DNA from: CAYNWT01 sp964450955
GTDB lineage: Bacteria; Planctomycetota; Planctomycetia; Planctomycetales; Planctomycetaceae
DNA length: 64,000 bases
Assembly: GCA_964450955.1 (NCBI GenBank)
Contig: CAYVFI010000006.1
Span: 1 to 64,000, forward strand
Reading direction: 5' to 3'
Shown piece by piece: positions 34,368 through 43,177 of this stretch. A program made the translations under genes and the position numbers. Every line of letters starts with the position of its first letter. Positions within the stretch are counted from its first letter, which is position 1. Under the pieces are notes generated by a model. The model did not search any database. It was not told the DNA's origin and saw only the letters and a list, made by a program, of their open reading frames with translations.

Positions 34368-34751
34368 GTGGCCAGACCGACGTCGAAGGAATTGACGGAG
34401 CGTGAGCTCGAAGTGATGCACGTGTTTTGGAAGCACGGCGATGGAACCGCTCAGGAGGCTCGGGATCGACTCGCCAAAACGGGCGTCGATCGTGCCTACG
34501 TGACAATCGCGAACATGATTCGCCTGCTGGTTGACAAAGGGTTTTTGGAAGCGGCGAATACCGAGCGGCCGTTTGTTTACCGTGCGATCCGGACGTTCGA
34601 TGATGTGTCGAAGAGTCTGGTCGGTGACCTGGTGAAGCGAGTCTTCCGTGGTTCCCGTGAGCAGCTACTGGTTCAGGTTCTGGGTGGTCGCAAGAAGCTA
34701 ACCGCCAAAGAACGCGCGCTACTGGAACAGATTCTGAAGGAGCAGGACTGA
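34368..34751 (+). CDS. BlaI/MecI-family repressor
   Basis: A 127-residue winged-helix repressor. KELTERELEVMHVFWKHGDG, TAQEARDRLA and the recognition region VDRAYVTIANMIRLLVDKGFL fit the family, and a C-terminal dimer helix follows. GTG 34368 is chosen: GGAGGG lies six bases upstream, whereas the earlier ATG at 34338 overlaps the operator palindrome. The stop overlaps the M56 start (TGATGA). It should repress its own operon until cleaved through its membrane partner. Confidence 0.92.
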   Translation: MARPTSKELTERELEVMHVFWKHGDGTAQEARDRLAKTGVDRAYVTIANMIRLLVDKGFLEAANTERPFVYRAIRTFDDVSKSLVGDLVKRVFRGSREQLLVQVLGGRKKLTAKERALLEQILKEQD

Positions 34752-36943
34752 TGAGCGAGTTACTGTTCTCAAGCATTTGGTGCGCTGGCCAGGTTGTGCT
34801 GTTGGCTGGGTTCGCGGTTGGTATCGCAGTTTGGCTAACCAAACGACGTCCAGAATTGGCGTGTCGCACAACGTCGTGGGCTGTGGCGGGAATCCTTGCT
34901 CTGACGGCGATGATCCCGGTTCCGCTGCCTGACTGGCAAGTGGAACCCATACCAGTTGCTGCGACGTCTGTAGAGGCCTTCGAACGTCCGACGACAATCG
35001 GGGAGGCAACGCAATCTACCGGACCATTGCCGACGTTTCAGATCAGCCTTGCACGGTTGACTCGTGTGACTTCGACAATCCGCAGCGTGGCCCCGACGGC
35101 GCGAAAAGGTGCAGGGTCGTGGTGGGTTTGTTTGTTGTTAGTTGGAGTTTCTATTGGGTTGGTTCGTGTCGGGCTGGGCTTGTTGGCTCTTTGGAAGCTG
35201 AGGCGAAGGGCGGCGCCTTTGGCTCAAGGCGAAGCTGTTTGGGCAGTAGCCGAATCGTTGACTCCAGGTTTGGGGTTGGAGTGCGACAGGTTGGGACTGG
35301 CTGAATCAAGCGAAGTTGGTTGCGCGGCGGTTGTTGGGTTCTTTAGGCCGACCATCCTGCTGGCGACGGATTGGCGTGAGTGGGAAGCGCGTGAGTTGCG
35401 AGCCGTGTTGGCTCATGAGTTCGCACATGTTGTTCGTCGGGATGCGTTGTGGCGATTCCTGGCGGTGGGGGCTGGGGCGTTTCATTTCTTCAACCCGCTG
35501 GTTCACTGGCTGACATCGCGAATGGTGTTGGCTCAGGAATTGGCGGCGGATCGGCTGGCGATCAAATCAATGGGGCAGGGGGCGTACGTCCGATCGCTTT
35601 CGCGGTTGGCACTTCGACAAGACACGAGTTCGCGTGTGTGGACTCAACCGCTGTTTACGCCTGTCTTCGCAGGTCATCTCATGAGGAGAATCGAAATGTT
35701 GCGAGCAAAGGATTGCGAGCGAAATACGAACCGCCGTTGGTTGTCGTCCGTTGTTTTGGCATCGTTGGTGATGCTGGGACTCACGACGACCATCGCCAGA
35801 AGTGCTGTTCAGACACAGGATGGGAAGCCAAAAGCAAACGGAAAGCAACCACCGATTGTGCAAGTCTCAGCCACGGCCGATAGAGATCGGGAGGCGAAAC
35901 CGTTTGCGCTCTTTAAGCGAACCCGAGTCCCGGCGAGTCACCCGATGTTCTGTCGTTGGGGAGCGTTGCACGTCAATGTGGCTCCATTGATGGAAATGAA
36001 ACCGCTGGCGAAACATGTCCAGGCGATGGCATCTCAACCGGTGGCGCTTGACACTTCGCCCGTCGATGCGAGTGCACTTGATTCGATCATGAGTTCGATG
36101 CGCGTGATTTACGGCTCGGAGATCCTCCATGCTGACGGGAGTGTCGGGGAGAGCCGGATAACCTTCGCGGCGCTTGGGCTTTCAGCCACGACCAGACGCG
36201 ATGTGGACTGGGAAAAGGTGCTTCCTGAGAACGTCCAGGGCGCGGTACGGAAGTCCGAGAACGATCTCAGTTTTTGGGAAGCCCCAAATTCCATCATGAA
36301 CCAGCCCATGCGACTGATGGCGGTCGGCAAGCGTGAGCTCGCTATTTGGTTTCCGCAACTCACGCCTGGTAAGACGCCCGACAAGGCAGCGACGGTCTCG
36401 TATCCTGGCCTGGCGCATTGGGGAACCAGCGAGGCGGCTCGAACTCGAGAGTGGGCGTCTGAGTGGGATGCCGTTACGGGTGGCGTGTTGACTGCGGCAT
36501 GGTTGCTGGAAGCACCCTTGGGGGCAAATACCCAAACGGAGAAGTTCGCCTTCTTCGGTTGGGAACCGGAGAACCACGTAGATTTCTGTGCGTTGGGGTT
36601 CGATATCGGCCCGGACTGCCGGAAGGCGGCCGCCAGGCTGCGGATACGGTGCCGTGACGGTGTGTCCGGTGCGGATGTGCGGAAGCAACTTGAGGATCAG
36701 CTCACCGCTTTTGAACAAGAAGTCGGTAAGCTGATTGAGGACAATCCCGCCAAGGACAGCGAGACGGAGCGGATGATCCTGGAATGGCTGTCAAAGAACC
36801 CACCGAAGTTTGGTGTGGAGCCTGTCGGTGACCGAGAAGTTGTTACGTGTGCGGTTGAAATCAGTATTTCCGAAGCGATTCTGGAAGCGTTCATGTCAAC
36901 ATCCGCGCCCGCTGCGACCACGACAGGAAAGAACGGCGAGTGA
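34751..36943 (+). CDS. M56-family membrane peptidase (BlaR1-like sensor)
   Basis: A 730-residue protein. N-terminal membrane helices (LLFSSIWCAGQVVLLAGFAV, WAVAGILALTAMIPV, WVCLLLVGVSIGLVRVGLGL) surround a gluzincin site: HEFAH (H222, H226) with the downstream AQELAADRLA glutamate. A further helix near residue 340 (SVVLASLVMLGLTTTIA) leads to a ~370-residue outer domain. That domain lacks penicillin-binding STxK/KTG motifs, so the signal sensed is not a beta-lactam in any obvious way. Coupled to the BlaI repressor, which it presumably cleaves. Confidence 0.9.
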   Translation: MSELLFSSIWCAGQVVLLAGFAVGIAVWLTKRRPELACRTTSWAVAGILALTAMIPVPLPDWQVEPIPVAATSVEAFERPTTIGEATQSTGPLPTFQISLARLTRVTSTIRSVAPTARKGAGSWWVCLLLVGVSIGLVRVGLGLLALWKLRRRAAPLAQGEAVWAVAESLTPGLGLECDRLGLAESSEVGCAAVVGFFRPTILLATDWREWEARELRAVLAHEFAHVVRRDALWRFLAVGAGAFHFFNPLVHWLTSRMVLAQELAADRLAIKSMGQGAYVRSLSRLALRQDTSSRVWTQPLFTPVFAGHLMRRIEMLRAKDCERNTNRRWLSSVVLASLVMLGLTTTIARSAVQTQDGKPKANGKQPPIVQVSATADRDREAKPFALFKRTRVPASHPMFCRWGALHVNVAPLMEMKPLAKHVQAMASQPVALDTSPVDASALDSIMSSMRVIYGSEILHADGSVGESRITFAALGLSATTRRDVDWEKVLPENVQGAVRKSENDLSFWEAPNSIMNQPMRLMAVGKRELAIWFPQLTPGKTPDKAATVSYPGLAHWGTSEAARTREWASEWDAVTGGVLTAAWLLEAPLGANTQTEKFAFFGWEPENHVDFCALGFDIGPDCRKAAARLRIRCRDGVSGADVRKQLEDQLTAFEQEVGKLIEDNPAKDSETERMILEWLSKNPPKFGVEPVGDREVVTCAVEISISEAILEAFMSTSAPAATTTGKNGE

Positions 36944-36958
36944 ACGTTCTTCTTGCGA

Positions 36959-36997
36959 GCACAGAGTGGACGTAGCATTTCTATGTTCACTCTGTGC
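36959..36997. repeat. 39-bp hairpin after the M56 gene
   Basis: GCACAGAGTG (36959-36968) and CACTCTGTGC (36988-36997) form a 10-bp perfect stem. ACGTAG and CTATGT extend it inside with one G-U. It lies 16 bases past the stop and lacks a T run, so it is a transcript-end or stabilising hairpin rather than a classic terminator. Confidence 0.6.
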
Positions 36998-37037
36998 CCG
37001 ACTTAACGTCTCCCTCTGGGACGCGATCAAAGCAGCC

Positions 37038-37202
37038 GTCATCGCTCCGCGTGACGAGGCACGGCAGATATGACTTCCTGTGGCCGGGGTGGGTGAGATC
37101 GAAGCTTGGGCCGAATGGAGGCTCGGGAAGGTTCGGTCCGGGCGACCGTAGGCTTTTGCCTGAGGCTGCTCAGTGCGCTACTCATCACGGCGGAGCGTGA
37201 TG
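37038..37202. repeat. two copies of a short REP-like palindrome
   Basis: CATCACG (37183-37189) and CGTGATG (37196-37202) form a perfect stem around GCGGAG. A degenerate copy in opposite orientation, GTCATCGCTCCGCGTGACGAG, lies at 37038-37058. The ~120 bases between carry no gene I can support. Part of a 388-base gap (36944-37331) composed mostly of palindromes. Confidence 0.55.
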
Positions 37203-37256
37203 GCGACTTTGCTAAGCCTAGTGGTGTGTCAACGGATAAATGTCATGCTTGGGCTT

Positions 37257-37323
37257 GTATGGACGAGGCTACGAGTCCCAGGAGCGTGGGGCAGTGATCG
37301 GGACTCGTGGCCTCGTCCACTAC
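37257..37323. repeat. inverted pair of the GTGGACGAGGC end repeat
   Basis: GTATGGACGAGGCTACGAG (37257 on, to CCC at 37279) faces GGGACTCGTGGCCTCGTCCA (37300 on, to TAC at 37323). These are the same sequences that end the 231-bp element at 24260-24490, here separated by only 20 bases. It abuts the pdxH stop. Confidence 0.75.
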
Positions 37324-37331
37324 CGCCTGGC

Positions 37332-37937
37332 TTACGGAGCCTGAAGTTCTCGGTTCCAGTCGGCGTCGGTTCGGGTGTAGATACAGCGACGATGCATCCG
37401 GGTTTGCGTGCCGGCCCAGAATTCGATGCGGGTTGGTTTAATACGGAAGCCGCCCCAGTGGGATGGTCGGTCGATAGGTTCGTCGGATTCCGAAAGGGCG
37501 TCGGAGGCTTTCAAGAGGTCGCGGAAGTCTTCGATCGGCCGACTTTGTTGCGACACGACCGCGCTGACTCGCTTTGCGCGGTTGCGGGAATTGAAGTATT
37601 CGTCGGATTCTTCGGGTGTGACTTTCTCGACCTCGCCCTCGATTCGGACCTGCAAGTACGGATCACGCCAGTAAAAGACTGCTGCGGCGTGAGGGTTTGC
37701 GACGAGTTCCTGACCTTTGCGACTTTCGTAGTTGGTGTAGAACCGGAACCCGTTGTCGTCGAGACCTCGCAGCAGAACCATGCGTGCGGATGGTTTGCCG
37801 TCGGCGGTGGTGGTGCATAGTGCCATGGCTTCTGGTTCGGGAACATCCTGAGCTTTGACTTGTTCCAGCCATTCGCTGAACAGTGCCATTGGTTCGTCAG
37901 GCCAGTCGGCGGCGGTGTTGAGGTGTTCGTGTGACAT
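37332..37937 (-). CDS. pdxH: pyridoxamine 5'-phosphate oxidase
   Basis: A 201-residue FMN enzyme oxidising pyridoxine/pyridoxamine phosphate to PLP. FMN-binding RMVLLRGLDDNGFRFYTNYE and SRKGQEL, the QVRIEGEVEKV strand, SRNRAKRVSAVVSQQS and the C-terminal WGGFRIKPTRIEFWAG are family blocks. ATG 37937 (MSHEHLNT) gives normal length; the frame is open upstream into the divergent gap. Together with YggS it bears on PLP supply, though the genes are far apart. Confidence 0.94.
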   Translation of the reverse strand: MSHEHLNTAADWPDEPMALFSEWLEQVKAQDVPEPEAMALCTTTADGKPSARMVLLRGLDDNGFRFYTNYESRKGQELVANPHAAAVFYWRDPYLQVRIEGEVEKVTPEESDEYFNSRNRAKRVSAVVSQQSRPIEDFRDLLKASDALSESDEPIDRPSHWGGFRIKPTRIEFWAGTQTRMHRRCIYTRTDADWNRELQAP

Positions 37938-38020
37938 GGTGCGACTTTCGTTATGCACAGCGGACTTCGTTGCGGTTTGGTGGGTCAGAGTATAGGACTG
38001 CGACAACGAAGGAACACTCA

Positions 38021-38665
38021 ATGACGCAGAATGAAATCAAAGCGGTCATCTTTGACTGCGACGGAACGCTGGTTGACAGCGAAAAACTAAGTATCGCAGT
38101 ACTGGCCGAATATGTGGGCGAGTTCGGTTTCAGGATTGCCATCAAAGACGCGCTCAGGCAGTGGGCCGGTGGCGAGTTGCCGAAGATTTTCTCGATGGTA
38201 GAGAATTCACTGGGAATCAAATTGCCGGCTGATCACCTGGATCAGTTTCGGTCTCGACAATTGGCGAAATTGGCGACTGATTTGGAGGTGATTGATGGGG
38301 CTCACGATCTGCTAAGCTCGATGACGGTTCCCTTTTGTGTCGCATCCAATGCGCCGCTAAACAAAGTCGGTTTGTGTCTTGAGACGACAGGGTTGGATAA
38401 GTTTCTACCCGAGTCGATTCGCTTCAGTGCGTATGAAATTGAGATTTGGAAGCCGGAACCAGATCTGTTTTTATTGGCTGCTGCGAAGCTTGGCTTCGAA
38501 CCGTCGCAGTGCGCGGTTGTGGAGGATAGTGAGTATGGAATTGAAGCCGGTGTGAAAGCGGGCATGACGACGTTTGCATACGACCCACATTCAGAACTTA
38601 AGCCACGGGACCATGTCACCACCGTGCGCTCGCTGCGCGAGCTGATTCCGGTGTTTGGTGGTTAG
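38021..38665 (+). CDS. HAD-IA phosphatase, beta-phosphoglucomutase-like
   Basis: A 214-residue HAD hydrolase. Motif I is FDCDGTLVDSE, motif II VASNAPL, motif III lysine in EIWKPEPDLF, and motif IV VVEDSEYGIEAGVKAGM. A helical cap lies between motifs I and II. The sequence resembles the YniC/GPH/6-phosphogluconate phosphatase group, so a sugar-phosphate phosphatase is likely. ATG 38021 with AAGGA nearby is preferred over upstream frame extension. Divergent from pdxH. Confidence 0.9.
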   Translation: MTQNEIKAVIFDCDGTLVDSEKLSIAVLAEYVGEFGFRIAIKDALRQWAGGELPKIFSMVENSLGIKLPADHLDQFRSRQLAKLATDLEVIDGAHDLLSSMTVPFCVASNAPLNKVGLCLETTGLDKFLPESIRFSAYEIEIWKPEPDLFLLAAAKLGFEPSQCAVVEDSEYGIEAGVKAGMTTFAYDPHSELKPRDHVTTVRSLRELIPVFGG

Positions 38666-38695
38666 TGATCCAGTTCGACCCCACGCGCATCTGTG

Positions 38696-40282
38696 CTAGA
38701 TCAGGGATTGTCCGGTCATTTCGGCTGGTTGTTGGACGCCCAGTAGTTTCAGCGCGGTTGGGGCGACGTCGGCCAGGCGACCGCCGGTGACGAGTTCTGA
38801 CGATGGCAGGTTTTCGCCGACGACTATGAGATCGACTTCGTATGTGGTGTGCTTTGTGTGTGGCCCACCGGTTTCGGGGTCCAGCATCTGTTCGCAGTTG
38901 CCGTGATCGGCGGTCACGATGAGTGCTCCACCTTGCGCCAGAGTGGCTTCGACAATCCGGCCCACGCTGGCGTCAACAACTTCCACGGCGGCGGTCGCTG
39001 CTTCCAGCGAACCTGTGTGGCCGACCATGTCTCCGTTTGCGAAGTTGATGAGAACAAAGTCGAAGATGCCCGAACGGATGGCGTTGACTGTTGCGTCTGT
39101 CACGCCGGTGGCCGACATTTCTGGCAGTGAGTCATAGGTTGGAACATGCTTGGGCGACGGGATGTCCAGTTGCATTTCGTCGTCGAAACACGTGCTTCTG
39201 TAGTCGTTGAAGAAATACGTGACGTGCGGGTGCTTTTCGGATTCCGCACAGCGGAATTGCTTCAGGCCGTTGTTCTCTAAAATTTCACCAAGCGTGTTCT
39301 TCATGCGGTCTGGTGTTGGAGAGATAATCTCAACCGGCAGCCCTTGTTCGTATTCGGCCATGGTTGCGAAGTACAGGTTGGTCAGTTTCTCCCCGCGATC
39401 GAAGCCGCCTTTGGGGACACCGGCCCACGCATCATCTTCCAGCACGAACGCCTTGGCGATTTCTCTGGGCCGGTCGCCGCGATAGTTGAAGAACACAACT
39501 GCGTCGCCCGATTGGATGCGGCCACCTTCGCCAATGCACGCGGCCGGAATGAACTCGTCGCCAGACTGACTGTCGGATGTCGGAGCATCGTAGAACGACT
39601 GAATCGCTTCCTGCGCTGAAGTAAACGAGGCGCCTTCGCCTTTCACCAGCAGGTTGTAGGCGCTTTGAACGCGTTCCCAGCGGAAGTCGCGGTCCATGGC
39701 AAAGAACCGACCGACGACCGAACCAACTCGACCGATACCAGTGGACGCAAGATGTTCTTCCAATCGAGCGACAAACTCCAGGCCCGACTTGGGCGCTGTG
39801 TCTCGGCCGTCTGTGATGACGTGAGCGACAACCTTTTGCCCGTCCACATCGTTCTGTTTCAGGAAGTCAACCAGGGCGATGGCGTGATCGACGTGCGAGT
39901 GAACTCCACCGTCGGACAGAAGGCCGAGTAGATGGATGGTTCCGTCCGTCTTCCTGACGTGTTCGACAGCGTTCTTGAGTACCTGATTATCGAAGAACGA
40001 ACCATCGCGAATGGCGTGTGTGATTCGCATGAGTTGCTGGTTCACAATTCTTCCGGCACCGATGTTCTGGTGGCCAACTTCGCTGTTGCCCATGACTCCG
40101 GGCGGCAGCCCAACATCCTCGCCGGACGTCTTGATTTGCGTTGTGGGATACTCCGCCACCAAACGATCGTTGACCGGCGTGTTTGCCAGATGCACGGCAT
40201 TGCAGTCGTTGTGTTCAGGATGAGGATTGTGGCCCCAGCCATCGCGGACAATGAGAACAACAGGGCGTTTCTTTTGTGACAT
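38696..40282 (-). CDS. gpmI: phosphoglycerate mutase, cofactor-independent
   Basis: A 528-residue alkaline-phosphatase-superfamily mutase interconverting 3- and 2-phosphoglycerate. The metal aspartate is in VVLIVRDGWGHNP, the phospho-serine is S67 in GVMGNSEVGHQNIG, and the metal site closes with NFANGDMVGHTG and VTADHGNCEQM. HVITDGRDT and YRGDRPRE bind substrate. Start MSQKKRPVV at 40282. With Pgk in the same window it covers consecutive lower-glycolysis steps, but not as an operon. Confidence 0.95.
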   Translation of the reverse strand: MSQKKRPVVLIVRDGWGHNPHPEHNDCNAVHLANTPVNDRLVAEYPTTQIKTSGEDVGLPPGVMGNSEVGHQNIGAGRIVNQQLMRITHAIRDGSFFDNQVLKNAVEHVRKTDGTIHLLGLLSDGGVHSHVDHAIALVDFLKQNDVDGQKVVAHVITDGRDTAPKSGLEFVARLEEHLASTGIGRVGSVVGRFFAMDRDFRWERVQSAYNLLVKGEGASFTSAQEAIQSFYDAPTSDSQSGDEFIPAACIGEGGRIQSGDAVVFFNYRGDRPREIAKAFVLEDDAWAGVPKGGFDRGEKLTNLYFATMAEYEQGLPVEIISPTPDRMKNTLGEILENNGLKQFRCAESEKHPHVTYFFNDYRSTCFDDEMQLDIPSPKHVPTYDSLPEMSATGVTDATVNAIRSGIFDFVLINFANGDMVGHTGSLEAATAAVEVVDASVGRIVEATLAQGGALIVTADHGNCEQMLDPETGGPHTKHTTYEVDLIVVGENLPSSELVTGGRLADVAPTALKLLGVQQPAEMTGQSLI

Positions 40283-40384
40283 GGTCGTGTGTCTTGGTGG
40301 TTGCGTTAAGGAGTTGGTGTGCCTGTATAGCGATTTCGGGGCCCAGTTCAATCAGAACCCCATGTGGTCTGCGTGAGTGCTTAG

Positions 40385-41749
40385 CTACCACGCGCCTTTT
40401 TCTGATTCGTCTTTTGGGCCAAGCTTCCCGCGAACACTCGCCAGCAGCTCTTTCGAATCATGAACCACACCGGCGCGAACGACCTTGTTGACGTTGCGCG
40501 TGTTGCGGATGTTTTCCAGCGGGTTGCCGGTCACGATGCACAGGTCGCCAACTTTCCCGGCGACAATGGAACCATGATCTTTGTCAATCTTCATCGCCAT
40601 CGCGCTGTTGATGGTTCCGATTCGGATTGCGTCTGCTGGTGAGATGCCGCCGCGGACTAAAGCGTCCAGTTCGCGGTGGTAGCCGAAGCCGGGCAGAAAG
40701 TTGCCGTTGCTGAAGTGGTCGGTTCCCAGTGAAACTTTTCCGCCGGCTTTGTGGTATGCGGCAATTGTCTTCAACTTCGCGCGGTAGATGGCGTCGAATT
40801 GCATCATGACCTGCGGCTTGCGGTTCTTGACGATCTCCTGGATGTACGGCGTGAAGAACTCGCGTTCGTCGACCCAGTAATCGTACTCCTCGCCGCGTTT
40901 GCCAAAGTAGCCGTACGCGGTGATTGTGCAGTCGAAGTAGGTTCCGTTCTTAATGAATAGTTCGACTTCCTTTTTGAACTCCGGCATGTCGGCGGTGATT
41001 CCGGCCAATGATGAATACGCAGGTTTCGTGTTCGGCATCGCGTCGCCGCCGAGAAAGTGTTCGATCCGATCGATACCCATCAATACCGCGTCTCGCGGGT
41101 TGACTGAACCTCGGTAGCCGGAATCCAAATGGCCGGTGACCGTGAGGTCGTGCTTGTGAGCCTGGTCGATCAGGATCTTCAGATGGTCTGGTCCGATGGC
41201 TTTTGCTTTGAATCCACCAACGCCGCGTTCGGCCCAAACATCGACGTCTTCGCGAATTTGTTTTTCGGTAATGTTGCGCCAGCCCGGGCGGACTCGACCA
41301 AAGTAGGGGCCGGAGTTAAGCAGACGCGGTCCGATTTGTTGTCCGGTTTCGATGCGTTTGCGTAGCTGCAGCATGCCGTCCGGGTCGTACTCGCCGGCTG
41401 AGAATGTGACGGTGATTCCGTTGGCTAGATAGACTGTCGGCATGACGTGGAATTCTTCGCGGCGTTTGCGAAGCAGCTTCACATTGTAGTGGGCATGGAG
41501 ATCAATGAATCCGGGCAGGATGTGTTGATCGTCAGTGAGTTCTAACTTTCGATCGGCTTTCGGTTCCGCCTTAGAGTTCATGACGACGATACGACCGTCG
41601 CGAATGAGCAGCCACTTGTTGGGGACAAAGTCACCCTGTTCGGTTCTGAATCGATGCCCGCCAGTGACGACAAGCGTGTCTTCCTGAGCTTGGGTGGCAG
41701 TTGGAACCAGATTGATGAGGGCCAGAACGGCCGGAAGAAGAGTCTTCAT
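40385..41749 (-). CDS. secreted amidohydrolase
   Basis: A 454-residue metal-dependent amidohydrolase with signal peptide (MKTLLPAVLALINLVPTATQAQ). The first metal motif is LPGFIDLHAHY; later positions include KAKAIGPDHLKIL (lysine), VTGHLDSG, and LGTDHFSNGN. The C-terminal VGDLCIVTGNPLENI strand completes the composite beta-sandwich. Imidazolonepropionase-like or peptidase-like members share this form. Exported location suggests peptide or xenobiotic hydrolysis; substrate unknown. Confidence 0.88.
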   Translation of the reverse strand: MKTLLPAVLALINLVPTATQAQEDTLVVTGGHRFRTEQGDFVPNKWLLIRDGRIVVMNSKAEPKADRKLELTDDQHILPGFIDLHAHYNVKLLRKRREEFHVMPTVYLANGITVTFSAGEYDPDGMLQLRKRIETGQQIGPRLLNSGPYFGRVRPGWRNITEKQIREDVDVWAERGVGGFKAKAIGPDHLKILIDQAHKHDLTVTGHLDSGYRGSVNPRDAVLMGIDRIEHFLGGDAMPNTKPAYSSLAGITADMPEFKKEVELFIKNGTYFDCTITAYGYFGKRGEEYDYWVDEREFFTPYIQEIVKNRKPQVMMQFDAIYRAKLKTIAAYHKAGGKVSLGTDHFSNGNFLPGFGYHRELDALVRGGISPADAIRIGTINSAMAMKIDKDHGSIVAGKVGDLCIVTGNPLENIRNTRNVNKVVRAGVVHDSKELLASVRGKLGPKDESEKGAW

Positions 41750-42028
41750 GTCATGCCTTTTTCGCGATGGGTGAATCACCGATGTGCCTATCATTCGGGA
41801 TTGCCTGGATTTCGCAACTAGGTCGCACCAGGATGGTTCTCGAAGGGCTGACGTTAGGCCGTCTTGCAAAAAGAATTAGCCGTTTTGGCGCTAGCCACGG
41901 TTTTCGATGGGCGGGTAACCGTAGCTATCGCCAAGACGGCTCAGGCTTGCGATTATGTCGGGACAGAGCATTCGCCTTGGGGTGTCCGTTGTAGCCGATC
42001 GCAACCGATTGAGTAGTGAGTGACAAGT

Positions 42029-43003
42029 ATGCTTGGGCCAAACACAAACTACAGCGTTGACGCGCACACTCACATCTTCTGTTGGGGTGAAACTCCGACT
42101 GAGGGCTTCCTGTCGAAGCGGACTCAGAAGTCGATGATTGCTCGCCTGCTGTTGCGGCTGGTCGGCATTCATAAAGAGGCCGGGGAAACGATCTCACAGA
42201 AAATCTGCAACCGGCTGTTTCGAGATCTTGAAACAACACAACTCGACTATGTTGTCCTGTTCGCGCAAGACGCCATCTATCGCGATGGTCGCGACATCGA
42301 TTTCGAGCGAACTCACTTCTATGTGTCGAACGACTACGTCCTCGAACTCGCAAAGCGTTCCGAAAAAATTATCCCGTGTGCCAGTATCAATCCCATGCGT
42401 AAAGATGCGATTCAGGAACTGGACCGCGTTCGTAATGCCGGTTGTCGACTGGTCAAGATTCACACGGCGATCCAGGGAGTCAGCCCTGACGAGCCAGCAT
42501 TTGAAGAGTTCTACAAGCACGCCGCGGCGATTGGCATCACGCTTATCTTTCACACCGGCTACGAACACTCATGCAAAGTTGTTTCGCAGAAGTTCACGGA
42601 TCCAAAGAAACTCTCTCGCGCGTTGGACCAGGGCGGAAACATCATCGCTGCGCACTGTGGGACGTGTGCGTTTTGGGATCGCGAAGACTACTACCCTCAC
42701 TTTGTCGAGATGATGAACCGTTACGACAATCTGTACGGTGATACCGCCGTGATGGCGGGAGCGGTTCGTCGGAACGCGTGTGGCAAGCTGGCGGCGGAAA
42801 ATGAAAGCATCACCAGCCGCATTATCCATGGCAGCGATTATCCGATCCCGCCGTCATGGTTCGCACATCGCCAGCACGTCGGCATGTTTCCCGCTTCTCG
42901 CAAGAATACTCTGGATCTCAACATCGAAATTAAACGCGGCTACGACTACGGGCCGCGGTATGAGAACTTGATTCTTGATTTGATTGAGTTTGAAGAAGGT
43001 TGA
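42029..43003 (+). CDS. amidohydrolase-2 family protein
   Basis: A 324-residue cytoplasmic TIM-barrel hydrolase or decarboxylase. Metal motifs: VDAHTHIF at the N-terminus, VKIHTAIQG, IFHTGYEHSC, IIAAHCGTC and the late aspartate in IIHGSDYPIPP. This order is that of the ACMSD/2-pyrone-dicarboxylate lactonase-like branch. The reaction is not evident. ATG 42029 or GTG 42020 could start it. Neighbours give no pathway clue. Confidence 0.85.
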   Translation: MLGPNTNYSVDAHTHIFCWGETPTEGFLSKRTQKSMIARLLLRLVGIHKEAGETISQKICNRLFRDLETTQLDYVVLFAQDAIYRDGRDIDFERTHFYVSNDYVLELAKRSEKIIPCASINPMRKDAIQELDRVRNAGCRLVKIHTAIQGVSPDEPAFEEFYKHAAAIGITLIFHTGYEHSCKVVSQKFTDPKKLSRALDQGGNIIAAHCGTCAFWDREDYYPHFVEMMNRYDNLYGDTAVMAGAVRRNACGKLAAENESITSRIIHGSDYPIPPSWFAHRQHVGMFPASRKNTLDLNIEIKRGYDYGPRYENLILDLIEFEEG

Positions 43004-43177
43004 AGGCGATCGGGCGGAACGCCGGTCCTGCTGGGCTATCCGGGGGCAGTCGAGCTATTGCAGGCTGGAAATGGCCTAAGGCCTTTCGAAAAGCGAAACG
43101 TATTGTCGAGGTTCGCGGGAGAATGCTACATATCGGTGAGATTGTGTGTTCGGAATTCGCTGCAAGGAGGCAGAGCT

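Noticed and set aside
37173..37820. 215-codon plus-strand frame over pdxH
   Set aside because: Antisense shadow of pdxH, whose motifs are clear; the plus-strand translation has no family resemblance.
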